A DNA stretch of 64,000 nt, taken from the NCBI RefSeq assembly GCF_023856365.1, contig NC_064548.1, positions 12,511,642 to 12,575,641 of the forward strand. Reading direction: 5' to 3'. The notes beneath the pieces are model-generated. The model did no database searches, was not told the origin of the DNA, and was given only the letters and a program-made list of their open reading frames with translations. The stretch's first letter is position 1. Every line of letters starts with the position of its first letter. The DNA is from Brienomyrus brachyistius (lineage: Eukaryota; Chordata; Actinopteri; Osteoglossiformes; Mormyridae). Both the position numbers and the translations under genes were made by a program. Shown here one piece after another: positions 1-13,430 of this stretch.

Positions 1-1845
1 ATTAATTTTTGAAACATTTCTCAAGATAATTAAGCATTAAGGCACAGTATTTTATTATAAAACACCTGACAAACATTTTGGTAAAGTTAATATTCCAGTC
101 TAAAACGTATTACCTTAATGTTATGCGTTTCACATCACCTTCAACTCAGAAATCATTATTTAGACTTAATATTTTAATATATAACAATATAACATGCTGA
201 TAACCGAGTTTCAGCCTTTTTAGGATACACATTAAATGTCACGTTATCATTAATAATGAGAATTCCTGAGTCGTTAAATTACAAGAATTTCGTGTCAATT
301 TTTGAAACATGAGGACGAAACACGGTGGAATCTAAATCCCTAAGAAAGTATCGACCTACTGGAAAAATCTGTAAAAGAAAAGCATGACGCGCGTCAGACA
401 CCGTTTTTTCCCTGGAGAATAAGTTTACGTTTAAGGACTGGTCTTTGTGGTTTATCAGGTTGACAGTAGGTAAGCTATTCTCGCAGTCTGAATGATCAAT
501 TCCAGGTATATTGATGCAGAGCACCCGTCTAAGACCAATCCAATCGTCAACTATAATATCTATCAAGTTTAATATGATAATATAATTCAATATGATCCCA
601 GATATTTTTTTGCTAGGTATGTATATTTGTATACAAATGCAGACTTAGCGTGCGTCTATAAGAAGACGGTTTACTTAGTCTCGACAGGTACCTAATAGGT
701 ACTTTCTGGAATCCTTTAATCTTCTTGTTATGTTAAATATTCACATCGCAAGTTATTCAACTCATCGTTATCTGAAATGAAAATTAAATGTAATTAAATT
801 AGGCCTACATGGGTATTGAAAAGGATGGACGGTAATAAAATGGCCGCCTTTTATAGCACGCTTGACAAAATGGCATTACATCATAAACAACGCAGTGATG
901 TAATAGTTCCCCGAGAAAACTGAACATGTAATAATTAAGTCTCGAAGGCAACAAATGTCACATACGTAACATGTAAAGTTTGTCTTCCATACAACTATTC
1001 TATACTTTATTCTTTTTGTCCACAATTCTGTCCAAGTATCATAAAAAACCCAGAATAGAACATGAGTGAACAAGTTTAATATTTATTGGTATTTATTTAT
1101 AAATGAAATATGCCCTCAGTAGAAGCGTCGAATTACGTTACAGAAGCTTTTTCTATACTTTATATATATATATAACTCTTTTATTCGATGGATAGTGAAG
1201 TTTTTGTCGCGCTTGTTGAAATGTGTGTTAAACTCGCTATGATAAAGCCTAGTTCGACAAGGAGGAGCAATCATTGTTGAATCTGGACGCGACGAGATTT
1301 TGATTGATGAGCTTTAAGACGTCTTAGTAACCAGAGGAAAGGATTCAATTGGCTAAGTCAAAGCCGTTTTACTAATGATGAACATTTTTTTCTGAAAATC
1401 CTTTTTTTCATCTCTACTTATTCATGCAGGTCTCAGTTTCTTGAAAAAAATCACAGCAAACAGTTAGGGCGTGATACAGAAATGCCAGAATCACCTTCCA
1501 GGTTTATGCAAGGAAAATATTGCCGTCACATGATTCAGTGACCCAGTGGCAGTTGTGACAATAGACCAGCCTATGTTGTATCACCAACTGAAGCTATAAC
1601 AATGCCTACGTAGTCATGTATAAATAATTTTAACCCGAACAGCACCATCACTGCTGGTTGTTACAAATGTTGATTAAAGAGAAAAATACAGTTTATCATT
1701 CGTTATTTCTGTCACAATTCGAGCAAATTTTTACTGTTTTTAGAAAACCAAAAAACTGAACAGTGATTTAATACTGTGCTTTGTCACAATCACATTCAGG
1801 TGTCAGCACAAAAGATTAAAACGTGCTTATTTGGCATTTACTTTA

Positions 1846-1890
<45 letters not shown>

Positions 1891-3303
1891 TGTCTGTCTG
1901 TCTGTCTGTCTGTCAGTTTTTGCAGAACTGTCAGCTTATACGCCAACAATTTAAAAACTTCTGTTTAGCAGCCAATTGTTTTCAAGGCACCGGTTAAGAC
2001 CGCGCTGAAGAGAACATGTATAACGTCCCCTTCCCCCATCCTTCTGTGACCTTATTGTGTTTGTGAGTCTGTGTGTGTGACTCTGTGTGTGTGTCCGGTA
2101 TGTGTGCGGACAAAGCCTCGTCCCCCTCGCGATCTTAGTGCGGCACAGTGTCGTTCTGTTTGATGAATAAAAGCACTTATTAAAAGAAACAAAATTAAAC
2201 CTTCCTAGTTTTAAACAATCGTTTTCAACACGCTGTGCATGAACTGAATTGATTTTAATCACAAGACTTGGGGAATGAAAGGTTCGTTTTTACTGATATC
2301 CATTATTTTGAGCACTTTATTTACAAAAATGTTCAACACACTAAAATATAACATTTCAATATCATTAGTGCTTAGTCTGTTTATGCATGAACGGTCTAAC
2401 GGAGAAAAGGGGGAACGTAACAAATCGATCTGGGAGTCTGAACAAACACAAACAATGACATGCTCGGGCATTGTATATCTACAGTAAAATCAATCTGTTG
2501 TAAGAAATATGTTGAATTTCGTTCTTTTTAAATAGTTTCTGACATTTCAATTAAAACAAACCAGGAATATATCATTGATTAACAACATATTTTAGATTAG
2601 AGCTACAATTGGTCAGAATGAATCCTTACAAAAAACCACAAACACCAGCCACTTGTACAACTGCTTCAAACTATTTTTTTTTCCATTTAAACCGACTCAC
2701 TAAAACGGGGGGTCGTGGCGAGGGACCACGTAAGTCTGTCCAAATATTGTTGCATAAATTCTACAGATGTCCATACAAATATCTTACATGAAGTCAATGA
2801 TAAATAATAAATGGTATAAAATAGCTCTTTAAATAATAAATAGCTTAATCGAGATAACTGTCATAAAATATTGACATAAACTAATAAATTATGCTTTCTG
2901 AACTGAAACCAAATGCAGACAAAAACTTCGTTTTTTTCCATTTTTTCTTTTACTTTTGTGAAAGAGCTATCCGTGTTATAACGGGTCGCTAATACTCAAC
3001 AGATCTACAGGACTTACCTTCAAGTAAAAGTTACAAAATTTTCAGTTCTTCAGTTTAGCATTGCACTTTAGAAAATAAAACAGATGACGATAAACAATCC
3101 GTCGATGGATCTTCGTTAGTGAAGAAAAAGAACCACTGCTGTTTTATATATAAAAACAACAGGCTAACAGCCATGATAACGATAATAACAATAATAATAC
3201 GGGCTAATACAGGTGACTGTTGAAGCGCAATTATATAAAGTACTTTAAACTACTGAGGTAATAAAATAGCGAGATCATCGCTTCAGCACACGGATGAACT
3301 CCA
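1..3303. other. 3' flank of hoxd3, no gene seen
   Basis: AT-rich sequence downstream of the hoxd3 stop codon. I find no open frame resembling a known protein, no homeobox and no RNA gene. It should contain the hoxd3 3' UTR at its right end and part of the hoxd1-hoxd3 intergenic space. It holds a TG/TGTC microsatellite (1849-1914) and a TGATTGAT motif at 1301-1308, a typical PBX-HOX composite site, in a slightly GC-richer stretch (1240-1340). hoxd1 is not in the window. Confidence 0.7.
1849..1914. repeat. (TG)n followed by (TGTC)n microsatellite
   Basis: About 40 bases of alternating TG run directly into a block of TGTC tetranucleotides. A second, interrupted GT-rich run follows at 2058-2105. 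Open frames across it are translations of the repeat. Confidence 0.95.
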
Positions 3304-5345
3304 TTACAGATGCGTTAGTTTAGGCGCGTCCTGAATCCTACCCTGAGAAGCATGGTGAGACGTAAGGTCTGTGTATGTGGGATGGGGGTCACAGGGTCCA
3401 TGATGATGGCTGCCGGGAATCTGAGCGGCACAGCTGTAGTCCACGCTGGCGGATGAGGGATGAGGGAGATGGCCGAGGTTGAACATGGGGCCAGAAGCTG
3501 GCATTGAATCAACGAAATTCCCTCCAACGTACACGGGGCTGCCTTGTAAATTGGTGTTGGCAAAGCCACCGTTGCCTTGCAATGTGTGGTGTTCATACTC
3601 TGGGCCCGGGTACCTCTTCTGCTGCGGCATGCAGCCACCTAATGGTGCAGTGTATGCAGCCAAGCCGTACATGTTTTGCTGTGGTTTGGCGAAAGACGGA
3701 GGCGAGGGCGCGTCGTAGCTAATACTGTTTACGTTAGGGAGCTGAGCGGAATATCCGATGTGATTCGCACCACTTAACGGTGGACTCCTGTCCGGTGAAT
3801 GGCCGATGGGCGAATGCATAACACCCTTGGCTTTTTGGTCCTTTTTGTACTTCATCCTTCTGTTCTGAAACCAGATCTTTATTTGACGCTCTGTGAGATT
3901 CAATAGGTTAGCCATTTCCACTCTGCGGGGACGACAGAGATAACGGTTGAAATGGAATTCCTTTTCAAGTTCAACAAGTTGAGCACTGGTGTAGGCGGTG
4001 CGGACCCTCTTAGAGGCTGGTCCTGGTGGACTTTTGTCGTCACAGGTGTCGCCTGAAATAAGTAAGAAGACATGTAGTTGCGAATACAACTTATGCAATC
4101 GAACGCAATGCATAGCATGTCACTGAGCAACATCTTCATTCTGCATTCTAATCAAGAAGATGTATATACTCAGTTCTACCTAAGTATTACCACAATTATT
4201 TCTTTAACACAACCACTCTAATTAAACTGATGTTATTCTGTACGTATTATCGCATATCTAAATAATGTATCACTTTCGGTATTACATTTTTAAACACACA
4301 AACTATTGAACGTAAATAATTTTGTGATCTTATATGTGACATATAAGGATTACAAAGTGGTGGTGGGGGGGGGGTTGATCAAATTTAAGAAGTCTCTGTG
4401 CTGTAGGTATACCTTAAGATTTGTGACTCTAGCCGAACATATAATCCGTTATTTATCTGCCATTCCCTATCGCGATTTGATGGCTCAAAGGCACTAACGT
4501 AACCTATGAATGAAAGACTGAAAATGTTTTGAAATTAATTTTAGAATTCATTCTTTAATGATAACTCGTGATTTTGCTTTCACAGCTCCGACATTACTCT
4601 CATTTAAAGAACATTTCAGTCAGGGTCTTTTATAGGAAATAAAACCGTCAATGAAGCTGAATTGCAGATTGATTGTTATTGTGTCATTGTCAGACAATTC
4701 AGATCAGAGTACATTTATTGTGAATAATCTTAACAAACTATCGGAGACTGTAAATATCTGATAACAATGTTTTTGACAGACCTAACCCTACCTATCCTCT
4801 AGATATGGTCACACAAGAATACACACATCCGTAGAACAGGATCCAATCCACAACAAACAGCCCACACAGATGTATAGCAGCCCGTCCGTTGTAATACCTG
4901 CAGTACTGCAGCTGTTGCTGTTGCCTTTCTGTTTTGAGTTCTGCCTGGATTCCTTCATCCATGGGAATATTTGCTTTGTAATAACGGGAGTGGCAGTATT
5001 AGACGCCCCATTGGGGGATGTCTTCTTTTTCTGTGTTGAAGCGCTGCTGGGGTTCGGTGAGGAGGCAGGCAGAGGAGGTGCTTGCTGGTGCTCACCAATG
5101 TTTACTGGCTGGCTGTTGCCTTGGCTGTTACCAGTTCTCATGCAGCTGCCGTTTATGTCACCACTTTTATGATTTGGGGGTCGAATTGTAGATGTTTGTA
5201 TTGTGCAGACTGGACCCTGGAATTCGTTTTCGATATTCGATGAGGGGTAAGGCTGGTGACTGGAACCATAGCTAAAGGAATCAGATTTGGGGTACGAGTA
5301 ACCTCCAAAAAGTCCAGAATTATCATAGTAAGAGGTTTTCTGCAT
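3304..5345 (-). CDS. hoxd3: Homeobox protein Hox-D3 (two coding exons)
   Basis: Antennapedia-class transcription factor of the anterior HoxD cluster, acting in the nucleus in hindbrain, neck and pharyngeal patterning. Coding exons are 5345-4898 and 4052-3304; the 845-bp intron has a GT donor (4897-4896) and AG acceptor (4054-4053) and splits a glycine codon after its first base. The product is 398 aa, a little shorter than the tetrapod protein. I chose the start at 5345 because [16 protein letters not shown] matches the conserved Hox3 N-terminus; the frame stays open upstream, but the splice acceptor at 5464 shows this is 5' UTR. Visible features are the hexapeptide IFPWMKE (residues 126-132), a homeodomain at 163-222 ([13 protein letters not shown], Gln50) and a long Hox3-type C-terminal domain ending APKLTHL. 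Hox3 group is certain; the D assignment rests on N- and C-terminal similarity. It is probably the teleost 'a' copy, not proven. Confidence 0.96.
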
Positions 5346-5530
5346 TATGGGATTCAAACCGAGCGGGCCAGTCTGCCCTAATCCAATGACATGAGTTTTG
5401 TTTTCGTTTTTATTGGTGCTTTTTGACCTGTCACGTGAAAGGAACCTCCCACTCCTTTCTGACCTGTAAAGATACAATGAGAACACGTTAAACGAGAAGT
5501 CACCACCGCTATAATAAAACACGTGCACAT
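5346..5530 (-). promoter_or_regulatory. hoxd3 5' UTR, splice acceptor and two G-boxes
   Basis: A pyrimidine-rich acceptor (ctttacag, AG at 5465-5464) lies 118 bases before the hoxd3 start, so the coding exon likely runs 5463-4898 and is preceded by non-coding exon(s). CACGTG occurs at 5432-5437 and again at 5520-5525, and TGACCT half-sites flank the first. Either the region is also used as a proximal promoter, or the G-boxes belong to an alternative start. Confidence 0.6.
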
Positions 5531-8417
5531 TTAAGGACGTAACATTAAAATAATAATAATTGCTATTTTTACCCTGAAACGTTTTAGAAACGAATTTGGG
5601 ATCGAGAGGCAGGGAAATTCAATCATAAGGAACAACGTGGACCTTTAGGTATAGAATGGATTTCAGGGGCTTATTAGCTCGTATATACCTACAATTTGCT
5701 TCATATGCAATTGACGATACTCGTTGTTTATATCCACATTTCTTGAATATCGTTTTGCTTCTTCAAAGAAAGACATATTATTATGGCAAGAGACACCTAT
5801 TATACAGTTTAAAGTCAATTTTGTTTCTTGCTCTTAAACAGCTTATGTACTCCGTAACTAATTACAAATATTCAGTCATCGCCTTAGTGTACCACTACTG
5901 TCACATCATTGATTTTACCATGAGTCTTTGTTATTCATTCGTTATTCAGATCATAAGTTTGTATTATGAAACTTAACTTGGAAATTTCTACAACATTATA
6001 TTCCACTAGTCCATGTAATCAGTTAAGAAAGCATGAATTAAAGTAACATGTAGAAATGTATAATGGTCAGTGTTTCGGAAAGTTCAGCAGAAAAATGTGT
6101 TGCTATTGGGCTTCCCAATAAAAGTTTTACCAACATTTATATTCAATCCTCAAAACAATGTTGCAATAATAATACAACAATTTAAAACGAAAAGTGCATT
6201 ATTTTGTTGAAAGAACCTGAATCTGCAACTAACCAGTTTACGCAGTCGTCCAGTTTAGAGAATTAATGAAAAACATAACAATAACGACAACACCAACAAT
6301 GCTTTATAATGTGATAATTACGAGCTTTTTTAGCTTATAACAACTTTAATGCTCATTACTTCTTACTGTTTTTGCTGTAAAGCTGTGCCATGTTCTACCT
6401 TAAACAACTTTTTATTTTCATTTGAAGATAAAATTCGAATAAACGAATACATTTTCTTTCGTTGCAATTTAATATCGCATTAAATAAAATTCGATGGTAT
6501 AGCTATATTGAAAAGAAACCTTTCCACTGCGTCACTTTAACCCAGCTTGGAGACAAAATCACAAACATGACAGAAAAAAATAAAGAAACTATGTTAGTTT
6601 TCTTGCTATTTTGTTACAAATGCGAAATATTTAGATCCCGCAACCTTTCGCTTTCAAAGCCTTGGGTTACAAAGAGGAAGAATAAAAAGTTAAAAGTTAA
6701 CTTGTGCCGTAAAGACACCCTTTGTGCAAAATCGATCAAAGAAAAAGGCCGCATCAGCACTGAGATCCACATATTATCCCTTTCACTTCTGTGCCCCAGC
6801 ATAACTAAGACAAACTCATAAGAGATAAGATAACTTTCAGGGCTCGAAGCTGAAAAAGTATCACTACACCGGAATCGCATGTCATTGAGACGGCATTAAG
6901 TAGCCGCAAAGTGGTTACCAGCATGTTCATTACTTCATAACATATTATAAATGCTATATTGGATAGTATATGCTATATTGGATAGCTGAAATATTCTGAA
7001 ATATTCAGAAACATTTCAAAAATGTATACTGGAATGCAAAATCATTCGATTTTTGACAACTGCCACCTATTTTTTATATTACGTTCAACGTAGGCCTACA
7101 TGTCATGTTCATCTACGGCGTTAAAACGCGTTTTCTTTACCAATATGTCTGTTTCTGAACTTTACTTGAACTTTTTTTTTAAAGTGTAGCTTATAAATCA
7201 TTTCGACAATTGTCAGCTGATTCTAGATTTGACTTCTCTAGCCCTGTGGCGGCGTTTGTCTAATTTCGCCAACGGCGAAATCATTTGAGATCTTTGGAAG
7301 AATATCCGTAATCCAGTCTCCAGCGCAATGCATTGTCTTAACATTGCTACAGGCAAACGTTACAAAAACACGGCACTCCGACCTCTGCTCGCGGTAATTA
7401 TTGTCGAGATGAATGTGTATTCCGCGCTAATCTCAACATAAATGTTAAAGTAGAACTAGGACAGATGTTCTGGCACTAAAAATTACTCCTCAAGTATTAC
7501 ATCCCTTTCCTGTACCGCCCGATGAAAATAGCAGGGAAATGCCCACTGTAGCTCGAGCTTTAAATTAATTATTTAAAACAATATACCAAGATACATGAAA
7601 CATACGAGTGGACAGCCAAATACCGTGGTTATTAAGATGCCCGAAAATCCGCGCACTGCATATCAATGCACCTGTCACTGTGGACTGTGGTAAAATTTAT
7701 GACTGGCCATGTTATGGTAGTAAACGCCTCACCGAGGAATGAAAAGAAAAACACTTCTCCAGGGTTGCTACCTTCAGAAGTGCAAAGCAGTCTGAGCGTA
7801 GGAGGAAGACTCGAAAAGAAACCCCCTACTTCTTCCCTTGCAAGAATGGTGGACCAGTTTATATAAACCAAGCAAACGTCTTCCACAAACCATTACCGAA
7901 ACAAAATGTTGCCGCAAACGCCAAAGAGAAACATTGTCCGAAGGGCAGAAGAATGGAGAGTTACACGTTTGACAAAAGGATTATCCGTCTTCTGGCAATT
8001 CTAGGAATGGTACTGATCGTAATTAATGCTTAAAAGACCACATTTGGCCACTGCATTTCTTGCCATTGGACTTAATCAGTTTAATATATAGATTTGTATA
8101 TACTTCCAGGTCCACTTTAGGGACATATTTGTTCGGCAGCGTGTTTGTTTTTGTGTTAGTCTGCCTTGGATTATTGTAGGCCTATCTTTAACAAAGCCTT
8201 TGTTAATACTGTTTTATTACCATTTATTACTTAATTTACAGTAAAATACTTTGTCCAAATGACTAAATGTAAGAAAGACAACAAATAATGCATAAAGAAT
8301 TTTTTGTTTATACGTACTTGTAAAAAGTATGTGTTATGTTACAAGAGCATTTGTTTTATAAGAGAATGACATTTATATTTATGATGTTAAATGCATTTAA
8401 TTAATAAAAATACATAC
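5531..8417. other. hoxd3 upstream intron / intergenic, no gene seen
   Basis: AT-rich sequence without a recognisable coding region; short open frames on both strands match no family I know. If the exon at 8418-8482 is real, this is the intron before the hoxd3 coding exon. It contains a perfect inverted repeat at 7263-7281 (8-base arms ATTTCGCC/GGCGAAAT, 3-base loop) and a small tandem duplication around 6950-6985. Confidence 0.6.
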
Positions 8418-8482
8418 CGTTTGTTGTGCTGATTTGGGTTTTAATTTTTCCTTTATGCCTTTCTCATCGTGGACGCCCTGAC
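8418..8482 (-). other. hoxd3: Candidate non-coding 5' exon of hoxd3
   Basis: On the minus strand a very good acceptor (ttctttccccag, AG at 8484-8483) and a consensus donor (acg|gtatgta, GT at 8417-8416) bound a 65-base segment. It lies 3 kb upstream of the acceptor that begins the hoxd3 coding exon, on the same strand. It has one ATG opening a frame of only four codons (M R K A stop), so it would be 5' UTR with a tiny upstream ORF. Vertebrate Hox3 genes commonly have distant non-coding 5' exons. No transcript evidence is available here; an exon of another non-coding transcript is the alternative. Confidence 0.55.
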
Positions 8483-11400
8483 CTGGGGAAAGAAAAACAA
8501 TCCATTTATCAACCAAAGCATTCTTTGTTACTGTTGCACTTCTATCTACCATCGCCCATTAAATATAATACCTCAACTTAATATGCCACTACTAACAAAT
8601 TAGCCATTTCGCTTTATGATAACAACGTCAGCAACAGCAGGCCTAATAATAATAATAATAATAATTAATAATAGCGATCGTTTTCAATCTCAGAGGAAAA
8701 TAATAAATATAGAGTAGTAATTTGTGAATGAGAGGAAGTGAAAAAAAATCACGTTCTAAAAATGTAGCTACGTAAATCTTGTTATTTCAGAAAAGTATTT
8801 TAGTGCGGTAATACAAAATTAAAGTCACTCGGAATCCGTTATGTCCAAACCGCAATGCACAGAATAACGGTACTCTGTGTGAGTGGTTACGGATGTAATT
8901 CAGGAAATATCTTAAATTACAGGAGTATATTGTTGTCATGAATTTAACTTGAGCGCTTATTTCTGTGGTGGAAAGAAATGACTCAAGTGAATCCTCACAA
9001 AGGATATCTGGCCAGAAATATTTAGCAGTCATAAGCCTTTTGGCTGACCTTTGGCACGCTGAGTAATAACTCACAGATTAATGAACAACGAACGGAAGCC
9101 CTCCAAGTAAGTCACAGTGCATCCGATCACCCAACTTTTCACCAGTCGTCTTTCATGCCAAAACAAAGCTCGAAGATACGATACTTTATAACCGCTATTC
9201 GGAAGAGCCATTTTATCTAAGTAACAACAAGAACGCAGGCTCGCGGTGAAAATTTGCGATCCTTGGCCTTTTTCGTTTTCGTTAACAGTACTTTAGTGGT
9301 CTTGGCTCCCTGGAGTTAATTTATTGCTATTATTTATTAATTAAGGACGAATGACTTAACCACCTTACATCTAAAGAAGGCTGGTCCTGAGGAACGAGAC
9401 CGTCATGTTCAGTGTGTATTTAATGGGATTATTTATTGTAATTTCAATTGCTTTGCGTGGTTCTCTTTTCTGAGGCAACAATGTATCTCGCCCACGCATT
9501 GCTACGGTAAGTTGGTAGATATAATAACACAATAGGGTATTATTTGCATACTTACAAGAATGGTTTTCGAAATAGATGTGACAATTTCTTGTTACATTGT
9601 CGATTTGTTTAGCCTCTTTTTGACAACGGAGTCGATTTTATGAAATGGGAAGCTATTGTTTCAAAATCCATGATCGATATACAGTGGATGTATACCTCCT
9701 CGCTAATACGGGGAAATAGCAAATACGGCAAAATGGGTCAAAATAATTATGTAGACGGTATGCCTATTTTATAAGATATGCAGAAAATTGAACGTGTAGA
9801 GAATTTATAGTTAACTAACTAACTGTGAATCCGTCTAGGTGAATGAAATAGGAAATCTCGGTAATTAGATTGTAGGCGCTCACTTGTCAGGACTTTAGCT
9901 TCCAGGCATGTTCCTGAGAAAAGGGCCGAAGTCGTCTTATTTTCAATGAAATGAAGTTCCTAGTTTTTCCCCACTTTTAAATCCGTCGGGTACACCTTTC
10001 CAAATTTTCGTGTAAAGTCAAGAACGATCATTTTTGTCTTTAAAACACCGAAATTGAAGGATGTCTGAGGAGTAAGTATTAAATTAAATTACGAAATTGA
10101 AAAATTCTCGTTGTTCATCTAGAACGTAATAGCGAAAGAATCAAACCAAGCTTCTAGTGAAAAATACTAGTCGGTTGCGGTTATTTAAAGTGATGATTTA
10201 AAAATATCATGAAAGCATGAAAGATTATAACAAGGAAGTATTTAAAAAGTATCACAGTGAATTTTCTTTAAATGCGTATTAAAAATTATAATGTTACTTA
10301 AAAAACAGAGAAGAGAGAATTGTATGTTTAGGCTATATAATAATTCTTAATGTAGTACATATGTCAAAATCTATTCTTGCAATGGTAAGATTCTATTCTT
10401 GCAATGATAAAAGTCCAGCCGTTTCCTTCTCAACTAATTCTTTAAATTTCGCTTACCATCTAAATTGTACATCAGACAAAAACCTCCAGTCAGAATATAT
10501 ACCTGACGTGCGTCTGATGAACCACCTCGAAAACACAGAGAATAGTAAAAACGACAAAATGATAAAAAATGAACAAAAAGTATCCAAACAGGCGTTTTCT
10601 AACAATTAGGCGAGAAGTAGCATTAATAAAGATTAACCTTTTCAGTGGAATACATCACATTCATATTCCAGCATTATTTAAACCTACAGTTAAAGGTTGC
10701 ATTTTGCTATGCAATTGCTTACCTGTGCATCAATTTATCATAAACCCGAGGTTCTCACTATAAATTTCTTCACCTGCAGTCTCCAGAATATATCCTTCAC
10801 CCTTTGTCTGCAGACAATACTGTCCTAAACCTGATCTTGCGGTTTTTCAGACATTTCCATATACCAATGCAGACAGTATTCCCGATAGAACGGAAAGGGA
10901 CTCGCACCCAACCAATAAAAGGCGAATGCAGTTGATACCCTTATGCCACAATACTGCTAATCATTGACCAGGCACTGATTAAAAAACAAAACAATTTGTC
11001 GTTCCAGATAAAATTATTGAAGTAAAGGAAAATCATGATTTTGCCAGTGTTTCAGAACCCCTTTACAATAACAAATAAAGGCACTGCCTTAAAATACTGG
11101 CATATTTGTCCACGTGATCTGGGTAGCGGATTGTTCTAATTGAGGATGGGACTTTAACATGCTTTTACCTCACAAATGGACTTTTTTTTAAAGAAGGCGC
11201 GTTTCGTTCATGTGCCTGCGTATATATCTCCCAACAGCTTCTAAATTTTACTAACGCACAAAATCCGCATCTAAATTACGGAATTTAAAGGTGTGTCACA
11301 GACGGCGTAGTAAAATGCATCTATTGTTTCACTTTTGTGGACTACAGTGATATTTGTCGAGACTGTTGGACAGCTTCTAATGTGACCGATGTAAAAATTC

Positions 11401-13235
11401 CTAAAAGTTATTTACACTAAAATTTTGATTAAAATTTCATTTTATTCATATATTTTGCGCATTTTGCTGCAAAATAATGTCCCCACAGATAATTAAATTA
11501 CCTCGAACTGTCACGTTTAGAGTACCATATCTGGAATTATACAATTTTTTGCATAATGTGATTGATAAACCAAACATATAGGCTTATTTTGACGTTGGTT
11601 TGAAATTGAAGTTAGAGACCGCAATCTCCCGCAGTAGTTTTGAAAGAAATATTGCTCCTAAATAAACAGAATGCTTTTCAATGAAATACATTTTTGCTTG
11701 AAATTTGTGTTGAAAAAAAAACATTTTTCAATAATAGCACGTTAGTATATCTTAACGCTAAAAATCATTGAATTATGAAGCGATTAGCCATTATATTTAG
11801 GACTAAAGGAAACTGTGGAGTTATTAGATATTTGGCTAGTGCGTCTGAAACACTGTCAAAACCGTCAACTCCCCTTACGACATTCATCAAAAATATTGCA
11901 AATACGTCGGTTTCATGGTTTTTAAGATTTGCATTTACAAAGCAATGGAGCTCTTTTAGAACTATATATGTCATCGCAAAGATACCCATAGAAAAGAAAT
12001 AACCGGGTCTGAGAAGATAAAATGTTACTGTATTCTGCATGAAATAACGTAGCGCATGCAATAGCTTTCTGTCAATAACCATTTGCCGAATCATAAAGTT
12101 AAAATATTTTTTCTTCATTGATGGCTTGTTCCGTTTATGTTTTTGTTGTAATAATACAGAATGCTTTCAAATGGTAATTTGCTACTCCTGACACCCACAA
12201 AAAGATGGAAACCGAAAACCGAAAAAGACAGTGATAATTTTTCCTAACGGTGGGAACCTGGCGGAGCGAAGACCTGTCCAGAGGAAAGGATGCAAGACCT
12301 CTACCTTCGCAGCATATGTTCATGGGGCAATAAAACTGAAAGATTTACAGTCCGTGCCCGGCCCCCAGCAGCCTAGCACCCTTTCAGGATTTACTGGAAA
12401 TGATTTACAACAGCACAGACACTGTCACCCTGCTCAAAGCGCTCCCATTTTCCCCTGAATGAAAATTGCAATCGCTGTAATATCACCAACATTTCCCAAG
12501 ACTATCTGAATATGAGCAAACAAATACAGCAAACAAATACTTCAATAGATTGTGATTCAATATATTTTAAAAAATAAATCGATTGATATGACCGAATTAG
12601 ATTTTTCGGACTTTCTTATCCAGTGCAGTGCATTTAACATTAAGAAATTGCAACCTTTGTTTTATTCCGCTTTGTTTCCGATTTTTCTTGACTTACTAGC
12701 AAAATGAATATTAATGTATCCATCTTCCTGGAGATATCAAATAGTATCTTATATGATCACATGCATGTAAATATATTTAACAAGGTGAATATATACGAAT
12801 GAGCTCATGACGGCAAGGCACCTTTTCTAAAAGATCCTGCAATAAATCAAACTGAGGCCCTTGCACGAATCCAGTAAGAACAAGCAATGTCTGACCAATT
12901 ATACTACACAGATTTCAAAGCCACGTTATAAAAATAGAACCACGTTTAATTAACTGAAGAATATGTGGACATAGAATTGTACAAATCTTGACATGAGATT
13001 TCAATGAAAGCAAAATAAATGTTACAATCCCAAACATTGTTTGTTGTTAATTTACCTCTGCTTTATTCTGTAAAGAAGAGGGCTTCAGCAGCGAGAGGTC
13101 AGCATATAGCAGCCCATTACAACTTCAGGCTGTCTAAAGGTAGCCCCGGTGCAAGTACCAAAGGGTGCTATTTATCAAATAAGTGACGGATAAGTTCATT
13201 TACCCTTTTGCTAAAAATGAAACTTAAATGTTTAC
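8483..13235. other. hoxd3-hoxd4 intergenic, no gene seen
   Basis: No protein-coding gene or RNA gene recognised. A GC-richer island at about 12230-12460 stands out. Isolated features are a CACGTG at 11111-11116 and a short AAT run near 8648-8665. Short open frames here show no family resemblance. Confidence 0.6.
12230..12460. promoter_or_regulatory. GC-richer island, candidate conserved non-coding element
   Basis: About 230 bases clearly richer in G and C than the surrounding AT-rich DNA, in the hoxd3-hoxd4 interval. The open frames across it do not resemble any protein. Composition alone suggests a constrained element such as an enhancer or a 5' exon; no specific factor is inferred. Confidence 0.3.
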
Positions 13236-13430
13236 CTACCAAGCTTCCATTTGCTCAGATCCTAAACAAATGTTCTGGCTACAGTAGCGTTGAATACCGG
13301 ACCGTTTGTATATTATTTTCTTGGGATCTCTTCAGTTTTCAAGTCTGATAGAGTCCTCGCGATTAATGACGACGCCGTGTTTCTAGGGGACGTGCTGCAT
13401 TAATTATTTAGACAATCACGTGGTCAAATA
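13236..13430 (-). promoter_or_regulatory. Candidate distal hoxd3 promoter and first exon
   Basis: A minus-strand splice donor (ttg|gtaggtaaa, GT at 13239-13238, or the overlapping GT at 13235-13234) lies about 180 bases downstream of a G-box CACGTG at 13417-13422. The G-box is flanked by homeodomain-type sites (attaatga, taattatt). This G-box-then-start arrangement resembles the proximal promoters of the coding Hox genes. It could be the first exon of the long hoxd3 transcript that includes the 8418-8482 exon. Inference only. Confidence 0.35.
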
